The notes below the pieces were generated by a model, which was not told where the DNA came from, made no database searches, and saw only the letters and a program-made list of their open reading frames with translations. From assembly GCA_027942475.1 (NCBI GenBank), contig JAQFVP010000007.1:1-52299 (forward strand): a DNA stretch of 52,299 bases. The letters are read 5' to 3'. Origin of the DNA: Simkania sp. (GTDB lineage: Bacteria; Chlamydiota; Chlamydiia; Chlamydiales; Simkaniaceae). The first letter of the stretch is position 1; every line of letters begins with the position of its first letter. The position numbers and the translations under genes were made by a program. Below are positions 45,990-52,299 of the stretch, piece after piece.

Positions 45990-47455
45990 ATCCCCGCAAT
46001 CACCAAAGATTTTGTTTCACAATAATTATCCAAACTGCCCGTCGCTCCATTTTCACGACCTAGCCCCGATTCTTTCCACCCTCCAAAAGGGAGCAATTCC
46101 GAACACACATCATGGGTATTTATTCCGACAGAGCCAGCTTCTAGTGCCTCTGCAACGCGCCAACTACGGCCAATATCTTCTGTGTAAAGATAAGCAGCGA
46201 GGCCATGAGAGGTGTCATTGGCCATTGCAATCACCTCCTCTTCCGAGCGGAATCTATAGCAACTAGCAACCGGCCCAAACACCTCCTCTCGATACATATG
46301 CATCTGCTCGCTCAAATCGATGAGCAATGTGGGCTCATAAAAACAAGATCCCATTGATGCTCGACGCCCACCACAGAGAGCCGTGGCTCCCTTGGCTAGG
46401 GCATCTTGCACAAGCGCTTCTACTTTGAGCACCCCAGACTCATTGATCAAGGGACCTATATTGACCGTTTTATCCATTCCAAAACCGATTTTGAGATGCT
46501 TTTTTATCATGTTTTGGAATTGCTCAACATATTTGTCATAAATACTTTCTTGCACAAAAATACGGTTAATATTGTTGCAACATTGCCCGGAGTTATAAAA
46601 TTTAAACCAAAAGGTAGAAATAACCGCTTTGTCGAGATCGGCATCCTCAAAAATGATTGCAGGGCAGTTGCCTCCGAGCTCCATACAAAGACTTTTCACC
46701 GTGTTGCTAGAGGCAGCTGCAAGCGCTTTACCCACTGGGGTAGAACCTGTAAAGGTCAGTTTTCGCACAAGAGGGTGCGAGGTCATTTCATGGCCCACCG
46801 CCTTGGGGTCCCCACATGTCAAAACATTAAAGACCCCGGGGGGAATCCCCGAGCGGTGGGCGAGCTCCGCATGAACGAGAGCGGAGAGCGGGGTGTCTTC
46901 TGCGGGTTTGAGTACGACTGTGCAGCCGGCAGCAAGGGCCGGTGCACATTTTTGGATGATGAGCACCGAGGGAAAATTCCAAGGGGAAATCACACCTACC
47001 ACACCGATGGGCTGGCGCACTACCAAAAAGCGGCGGTTTGGGTCGGGGGATTGAGGTATATACCCACAGAGGCGCTCAGCCTCATTTGCATGCCAATTGA
47101 GAAAACCGGTGCAGCCCATGAGTTCATGAGTGGATTGCTCAAATGGTTTTCCCGCTTCATAAGTCAAAATCGTGCTGATGTCGTCCCAATGCTCCTGGAT
47201 CAGCGCGGCCCACTTTTTTAAATAGCTGCCCCTTTGTTTGCCACTTAGCTTTTTCCAAGAAGAAAAAGCTAAGTGGGCGGCTTCGATCGCTTGTTTTGCC
47301 TCCAAGCTACCCACGTCGGATACCTCGGCAACAACTGATTGATCCAAAGGGTTATGCACGGAAAATGTGGACGAGGGTTTGACCCAAGCATTGTTGATGT
47401 AACTCCCTGTTTTGAGCAGGGAGGGATCTCTTAACTGTAACATCTTATTTTGCAT
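45986..47455 (-). CDS. NAD(P)-dependent aldehyde dehydrogenase (succinate-semialdehyde type)
   Basis: A 489-residue aldehyde dehydrogenase. The cofactor motif FTGSTPVGK, the general base in CMELGGNCPAIIFEDADLD and the catalytic Cys293 (NSGQCCNNINR) are present. The closest resemblance is to succinate-semialdehyde dehydrogenase (GabD), which yields succinate for the TCA cycle, but substrate choice is inferred. The ATG at 47455 and an ATG four codons in are both possible starts; neither has a clear ribosome-binding site. Confidence 0.9.
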   Translation of the reverse strand: MQNKMLQLRDPSLLKTGSYINNAWVKPSSTFSVHNPLDQSVVAEVSDVGSLEAKQAIEAAHLAFSSWKKLSGKQRGSYLKKWAALIQEHWDDISTILTYEAGKPFEQSTHELMGCTGFLNWHANEAERLCGYIPQSPDPNRRFLVVRQPIGVVGVISPWNFPSVLIIQKCAPALAAGCTVVLKPAEDTPLSALVHAELAHRSGIPPGVFNVLTCGDPKAVGHEMTSHPLVRKLTFTGSTPVGKALAAASSNTVKSLCMELGGNCPAIIFEDADLDKAVISTFWFKFYNSGQCCNNINRIFVQESIYDKYVEQFQNMIKKHLKIGFGMDKTVNIGPLINESGVLKVEALVQDALAKGATALCGGRRASMGSCFYEPTLLIDLSEQMHMYREEVFGPVASCYRFRSEEEVIAMANDTSHGLAAYLYTEDIGRSWRVAEALEAGSVGINTHDVCSELLPFGGWKESGLGRENGATGSLDNYCETKSLVIAGI

Positions 47456-47525
47456 TTTATTTAAAATAATTTAATAAAACCATTGATTTTTTTAAATCTC
47501 CAGAAATAAAAAAGTTGCCAACTAT

Positions 47526-48149
47526 TTAAGGCAGTAGACGCATTGCATATTGCAAAAGCTCTCCCATCTTTTTTATAAAAGATGGGGGCAGCTGAAGCTG
47601 CTCTAACACGGAAAAGGCGCGCCCCTCTGCAAGGATAAGGAGATAAGACCACTCCGACTCGGTCAACGCATACTCCCCTTGCGTTAAGTGGATGTATGGC
47701 CTTTCGAAGGCGAGCTGCCCTTCATATTTAAGCAATTTCAGTTGAAAGCTCAAATAGAGAGAGTCAGGAGAAAGGGGGAGCTTTTCGAGATAGGTGCGCA
47801 GTAAATGGTATAGCCGCAAAGTGGGTTTTTTTGTGAGTTGCGTGCTGTGAATTGCCTGAAGCATATTGCCACTGATTTTAAGTAGATGCAGAGACTGGCG
47901 CAAGGGGAGGTGGAGGTTTAAGATAGAGCCATCGATGAGCGTGCAGAGTTTAGATCTGTTTTGCCGATAGACATATTGTCCCCGACAAAGCGACGTAGCT
48001 AAATTGACTTGCTGCGGCCTTTTTAAAGAGAGGCGCTGAGTAATTAGGTGGATCACTCCTTGATCGGGGGTAAACAGGTGGACGATTCGCTGCGCCTCTT
48101 TGAAAGGGTAGGATTGTAAGACAATCCCCTCACACTTTTTTTCTTTCAT
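47526..48149 (-). CDS. recO: DNA repair protein RecO
   Basis: RecO loads RecA on gaps with RecF and RecR. The 207-residue protein has the N-terminal OB fold (GIVLQSYPFKEAQRIVHLFTP, residues 9-29) and a helical C-terminal part. It lacks the zinc-finger cysteines of some RecO proteins and is shorter than the E. coli one, as in other Chlamydiae. It lies 43 bases after the autotransporter gene on the same strand. Confidence 0.88.
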   Translation of the reverse strand: MKEKKCEGIVLQSYPFKEAQRIVHLFTPDQGVIHLITQRLSLKRPQQVNLATSLCRGQYVYRQNRSKLCTLIDGSILNLHLPLRQSLHLLKISGNMLQAIHSTQLTKKPTLRLYHLLRTYLEKLPLSPDSLYLSFQLKLLKYEGQLAFERPYIHLTQGEYALTESEWSYLLILAEGRAFSVLEQLQLPPSFIKKMGELLQYAMRLLP

Positions 48150-48192
48150 CGAGCAATGCTACTATTTTTTCCATATGCGAGCAAATACACTT

Positions 48193-51100
48193 TTAGAAAC
48201 TAAGGCTCAAACTAAGTGTTCCCTCTTGGATGCGCTCACCACTCGCCCAACTGGTTTGATACCCCATCTTAAAAGAGTAACGGTCTGGGTGAATAATGAG
48301 CAGTTCACACCCTACGTTTGTGCGGTTTTTCGGCTGAAAATTACCTTGCACAATCAGCTCTTTTTTACATGTTTCTTCTTCCAAATTACTTTTGTAATAG
48401 CCCTGAGTTAGAGGAAAGTCGGTGAGCCACCCAACAAAAATTGTGGGCAAGAAACGGACGATGTCTCGATTGATTGACTTTGTGCACTTCAAGCTAAACT
48501 CTGAGCGAAGAAATGAGGTGTGCGTTCGCTTAAGGGATAAATTTAAAGGCCCAGCCCCTTTTTCTTGGTAATGGGATTCAAAACTGCTCAAATAATCAAG
48601 ATTTACCTCGGGTATAAGAAATAGCTTTTTTTGGATGCGCTCTGAAATTTGGATTTTGTACGCCCCGGCAAACCCTACTAGAAGATCCCCACCTGTATGT
48701 CGATTGTGGGCACTCCTTTTCACATCTGCGAATCGAATCTCTCTTGTCACATCATAAAAGCGGTTGGCTAGAGAAAGTGAAGCCCTTACATATCCCGATT
48801 TGCCGAAATACCCAACCGAGGGGGTAAAGTACAGGGCTCGGGTAGTCGCTTTGTCCTCACTTTGAGCCCAGATGAGTTTTGAGTCGCTATAGCTAGCTCC
48901 GAGATTAAAAATGAAACCATTGGACATGTAATAATACCCCAGCGTAAAGCCATAGGTATGACTGCGCAGCAAACCCCTTTCTCCCTCCCTTTTTTGCTGG
49001 TTATAAAATCCAAACGGAGTTAGCCAAACCGATTTTTTGCATCCATTTTGAGAAGGACCAAAACTGGAAACGTTATTGACAATCCAGTCGGTCCATTTCG
49101 ATCTCGACGAGGAAAAAGCTGCGCGAGCGATGCGCACATTGCATTCTAGATTGTTTAAAGCGATCTGTCCAAATTGCTGGGGACCTAGCTCCAAGAGCCC
49201 TTTTATGAATTCGAGGGGGGGAAGTGCAACAAGGGATTGTAAGATAGGGGTCAGCTCCTCGGAGGGGGAATGACGACAGGAAAATAGGTAGTCCCCTATT
49301 TCTCTCGCATTCCCCTTGAGGGAGGAAAGGGGAATGGGGAGCAAAGTTTCTGTGAAAGCAATTTTGAGCTCGACGGTTTGGTCGTCTGGATAGTGCAAAT
49401 CAAATTTCAACGGATGGGTTTCTAGCAGCCTGGTGAATCTGTTTTGCACATTTTGCGCCTTGATCAGGGTATAGGTCGTTCCGGCGCGATAGATCCCAGG
49501 CTGGGGGTCTAATAAAAAATCGCCGCTTAAGTGAGCAGTGCCCTTGACTTCGAGAAAGTCTGCTCGGTTTGAATCAGGCGCAATGCGCATTTTTAGGGTC
49601 GCATCGCCCCCTTGATGATAGTCACTATCGATCAAAAAAGTCGCCTTCTCGTCGGACGCATATGATCGCACCTCCACATTTCCTCGATCATTTCTGACAA
49701 ATCCCACTTGGCCAGCTCCTATCAAAGTAGCGCCCAATTTGATGAGCTCGATCCCCCCTTTCTCGGACTTTCCGAGTTTCTTTCCTTGAGGGAGGATGAG
49801 ACTTCCCTCTCTAAGAACGATCTTCCCTTCAAAATCAGGGCTGTCACTATCGATGATCAAAGTGCCAGAGCCTAGTTTTTCTATCGATTTGAGTTGCTTA
49901 TTTTCTAGTTTTCCTTTCAGCGCTCCTTTTACAGTCAAGGTGAGTCGAGATCCTACTTGCAAGGCGCTGCTTTTTGTAACCTCTAAGGGGACACTGATCT
50001 CAACGATTTGCAGGGGAATGAGTGTTCCTCCGCCTAAACTAAGGCGACGTCCGAGCTGCGATCCTAAAGAAAATTCCAGGTCCCCCCCTTCTAGGGAGAG
50101 CTTTTTAAAAAAGTTACCGGGGCCATTTAGGGTCAAAGTCCCCTCTCCCACTTTTTTGAGAGTAGATTTCCTTCCCCTAATCACTCCGGGAAAAAGGCCC
50201 CGCTCGACCTGCAAGAAGATGTTTTTCTGATCACTTAACAAGATCTGAGCCCCTTTCTGTCCTGTAAGCTCTTTGACATTCAAGCCTGGATGATCATCTC
50301 CCAATTTGAGAATGCCCTTTTCTTTGATCTCCAGGTCGTTGTTTTTCCCCAGTTTGCCACTGCTTTCTAGATTCAATGTGCCCTCTGTAATCACGCTGTA
50401 TCCTAAATAGTCGTTTTCCCCCGTCAGCGTGAGAGTGCCATCTCCTACTTTGATCAGGCCACCTGGAAAAGTTGCGGAAGAGATCACTCCGGAAAAAAAG
50501 CCGCTTTTTACTTCCAGCATGTGCTCTTTGAGATTGATTTTCCCTTCTCCTTGCAACACATCGATGGAAAAGAGAGCTAAAACTGTCCCGATAGAGAGGG
50601 TTCCCTCTTTTGCTATGGTAAATGTGCCCGAGGGGCCAAGTGTAGCGATTTCAACAAGTGATAGAGTTCCCTCTTGGATGGTAAAGGGACCGGTATGGTC
50701 GCTTTTATGTGTTAATGTAAGGGTCTTGTTCCCTCTTTTGCTTACCATCCCCTCTCCTGACAGAGAACCGAGAAACCGCCCTAATTCCGTCTGATTGAAA
50801 ATCAGCTTCGCCTGTCGATTAATAATTGTGATGTTGCCCAGATAATTTATTGGGGTCATCTCCAGCTTCCCTTGCTCAATCAAGGTAGGCCCAGTTCGAC
50901 CTCTTAGACCGCCCAAAGCAAACTGATCATTTCCGAAAGGACGGCTCATGATGAGCTTACCTGTCCCCTTTTTGGTTAGTATTCCCGGACCGGAGATCAC
51001 ACCGGCAAGGTCGACGCGCTTCTCATTTTGAATGACGGTCTTTCCCTCTATAAGCACCTTTCTTTGAGAACGTGCAAAAGTCTCTTTTAAATCTAATATT

Positions 51101-52299
51101 CCTCCGCGAAGATAGATACTGGAAGACTTTTCTCCGAGCGAATCATCATCAGGTGGCTCAAGCACGCCTTCCACTAGGATAGTTCCCCCTTTATAATTGT
51201 TTGCCCTTGGCAAAATAAGCCTGCCGTTCCCCCCCTTTTTCAAAGCTCCATTGCCACTTAAAAAGCCTGTTAGAGTGGCCGTGTCTTCTGTGACTTCGAT
51301 TGTCCCGCTCTCACCCTCTAAAGCAAACTCTCTTGCGGATGCAAACCCATTTGCGAGTCGCAGCGTCCCGTTTTTTATGAAGCATAATACACCCTGAGCT
51401 CCGAGCGAATTATCGCTTGAAGGTGCTAAGACGCCTTCGAGCAGTTTTACTCCCTCTTGCATGTCATTTGCCCCTTTCAAAGTGAGAAGCCCAGCCCCTG
51501 CTTTAGTTAAAGCCCCACGGCCCGAAAGGGCGAACTTCTTGTCTGGTGGCAGTGGCACATTTTCTGAAGAGATCTTGGCCTCCGCCCTTTGAGGTACGGA
51601 GATGATATTTTCCCCATCTATTGCGTTTGCGTTCAGTGTGTATATCCTGTCTTTGGATACAAAATCGTTGCCTAATTTAAGCGTGCCCCCTGCCTTAGTA
51701 AATGAAACAGGCGCACCCTCTGCCCCAAGGCTTGAGTTTTCACCCACCTCGAGGATACCTCCTCCCGTTATCTTTGTTCCCCCCGTGTAGTCATTAATAA
51801 CCAAGACGCTTTTGGAAACAAGTCTTAATCTGCCAGATCCCTTGTGCTCAAGTCCCCCTTTATCTTGGTATATAGGGTCTCCTCCCTTGCCCTTGTTACT
51901 TCTGATCCCAGTTGTAATTTCAATATTCTCGTTCGAATCAAAGGTGAGCGTAGCACCGGACATCATAAAAATGTCTGGTCCCAAAGCAGCTGGTTTTTTG
52001 GGGTCATTGGGGTTGACATATCCTTCGCCGCCTTCAACGTTGCTATTTTCAAAAAGTAGGGTCCCCTTGATGGTGAGCTCTGCTCCCTCCTGGAGAAAAA
52101 TGGCGCCTCCAAGGCCCGCTCCACCACCACCACGATTTGGCTTTCTCGAAGCCGAGCCTCCATCCCCTCCCCCGAACTTACTTGTGCCTCCTGCAACAGA
52201 CTTCATCTGGATTGCAAAACCAGCACCACCTCCTCCCGCTCCAAAACCTCCTTTTCCTCCCTCAAGCACATCTGCTGTACTGAAGGGAGAGGATTGAAA
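48193..52299 (-). CDS. autotransporter / Pmp-like surface protein, N-terminus off the window
   Basis: 1368 residues are visible and the frame stays open to the right edge, so the start and signal peptide are missing. The first part is Gly-rich (GGGGAG, GLGGAIF), close to the GGAI motif of chlamydial Pmp proteins. At least seven passenger-associated repeats follow (for example VGDGTLTLTGENDYLGYSVI and VGEGTLTLNGPGNFFKK), forming a beta-helix. The last 280 or so residues form an autotransporter beta-barrel ending SLSLSF with the terminal Phe needed for outer-membrane insertion. It is likely a surface adhesin secreted by type V secretion. Confidence 0.9.
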   Translation of the reverse strand, partial: FQSSPFSTADVLEGGKGGFGAGGGGAGFAIQMKSVAGGTSKFGGGDGGSASRKPNRGGGGAGLGGAIFLQEGAELTIKGTLLFENSNVEGGEGYVNPNDPKKPAALGPDIFMMSGATLTFDSNENIEITTGIRSNKGKGGDPIYQDKGGLEHKGSGRLRLVSKSVLVINDYTGGTKITGGGILEVGENSSLGAEGAPVSFTKAGGTLKLGNDFVSKDRIYTLNANAIDGENIISVPQRAEAKISSENVPLPPDKKFALSGRGALTKAGAGLLTLKGANDMQEGVKLLEGVLAPSSDNSLGAQGVLCFIKNGTLRLANGFASAREFALEGESGTIEVTEDTATLTGFLSGNGALKKGGNGRLILPRANNYKGGTILVEGVLEPPDDDSLGEKSSSIYLRGGILDLKETFARSQRKVLIEGKTVIQNEKRVDLAGVISGPGILTKKGTGKLIMSRPFGNDQFALGGLRGRTGPTLIEQGKLEMTPINYLGNITIINRQAKLIFNQTELGRFLGSLSGEGMVSKRGNKTLTLTHKSDHTGPFTIQEGTLSLVEIATLGPSGTFTIAKEGTLSIGTVLALFSIDVLQGEGKINLKEHMLEVKSGFFSGVISSATFPGGLIKVGDGTLTLTGENDYLGYSVITEGTLNLESSGKLGKNNDLEIKEKGILKLGDDHPGLNVKELTGQKGAQILLSDQKNIFLQVERGLFPGVIRGRKSTLKKVGEGTLTLNGPGNFFKKLSLEGGDLEFSLGSQLGRRLSLGGGTLIPLQIVEISVPLEVTKSSALQVGSRLTLTVKGALKGKLENKQLKSIEKLGSGTLIIDSDSPDFEGKIVLREGSLILPQGKKLGKSEKGGIELIKLGATLIGAGQVGFVRNDRGNVEVRSYASDEKATFLIDSDYHQGGDATLKMRIAPDSNRADFLEVKGTAHLSGDFLLDPQPGIYRAGTTYTLIKAQNVQNRFTRLLETHPLKFDLHYPDDQTVELKIAFTETLLPIPLSSLKGNAREIGDYLFSCRHSPSEELTPILQSLVALPPLEFIKGLLELGPQQFGQIALNNLECNVRIARAAFSSSRSKWTDWIVNNVSSFGPSQNGCKKSVWLTPFGFYNQQKREGERGLLRSHTYGFTLGYYYMSNGFIFNLGASYSDSKLIWAQSEDKATTRALYFTPSVGYFGKSGYVRASLSLANRFYDVTREIRFADVKRSAHNRHTGGDLLVGFAGAYKIQISERIQKKLFLIPEVNLDYLSSFESHYQEKGAGPLNLSLKRTHTSFLRSEFSLKCTKSINRDIVRFLPTIFVGWLTDFPLTQGYYKSNLEEETCKKELIVQGNFQPKNRTNVGCELLIIHPDRYSFKMGYQTSWASGERIQEGTLSLSLSF

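Noticed and set aside
46406..47221. A 271-codon plus-strand frame opposite the aldehyde dehydrogenase.
   Set aside because: The minus-strand protein has all catalytic motifs. The antisense translation shows no domain or sensible composition.

Overview
The window is a chromosome segment from a member of the phylum Chlamydiae, most likely an environmental (amoeba- or invertebrate-associated) lineage rather than Chlamydia itself. RpoB, EF-Tu, IleRS and the PknD-type kinase read like chlamydial proteins almost throughout. The order tRNA-Thr / tuf / tRNA-Trp / secE / nusG / rplK / rplA / rplJ / rplL / rpoB / rpoC and the MYG1 / HIT / HEAT-protein group match my memory of chlamydial genomes. Genes that pathogenic Chlamydia lack (a bo3 quinol oxidase, a DAB inorganic-carbon pump, a LysR regulator) point to a larger-genome relative. 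I cannot name the genus from sequence alone.

Layout. (1) 0.1-1.9 kb: a repeat-containing coiled-coil protein with a well-formed promoter and operator-like palindrome, then a YkgJ-like cysteine-cluster gene coupled to rpoC. (2) 1.9-14.5 kb, all on the minus strand: the transcription/translation superoperon from tRNA-Thr(GGT) down to rpoC. (3) 14.8-24.7 kb: an energy/carbon block made of dabB-dabA (CO2/bicarbonate uptake coupled to an ion gradient), a divergent lysR, and cyoABCDE (cytochrome bo3 oxidase plus heme O synthase). (4) 24.8-28.4 kb: ileS of the eukaryote-like type, then ssrA (tmRNA). (5) 28.5-33.2 kb: three tandem paralogues of a family I do not recognise, with a 71-residue repeat, a conserved C-terminal domain and a single C-terminal membrane anchor. 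The locus carries clear traces of tandem duplication, repeat loss and a frameshift. (6) 33.3-43.1 kb: tag, a DEAD-box helicase, infA, sufE, a secreted HEAT-repeat protein, HIT hydrolase, MYG1-family protein, an aromatic amino-acid permease, a DUF1207-like envelope protein and trpS. (7) 43.2-52.3 kb: a pknD kinase split by a frameshift, an aldehyde dehydrogenase, recO, and the C-terminal 1368 residues of an autotransporter running off the right edge.

How the genes fit together. The superoperon feeds gene expression. The DAB pump uses an ion gradient that the neighbouring bo3 oxidase could supply, and the divergent LysR probably controls dabBA. The repeat-family locus, the autotransporter, the PknD homologue and the secreted HEAT protein are the likeliest host-facing or envelope components. 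The best candidate for something undescribed is the tail-anchored repeat family at 28.5-33.2 kb, supported by the DNA record of its recent evolution. Next in interest are the split pknD and the DAB system in a chlamydial background.
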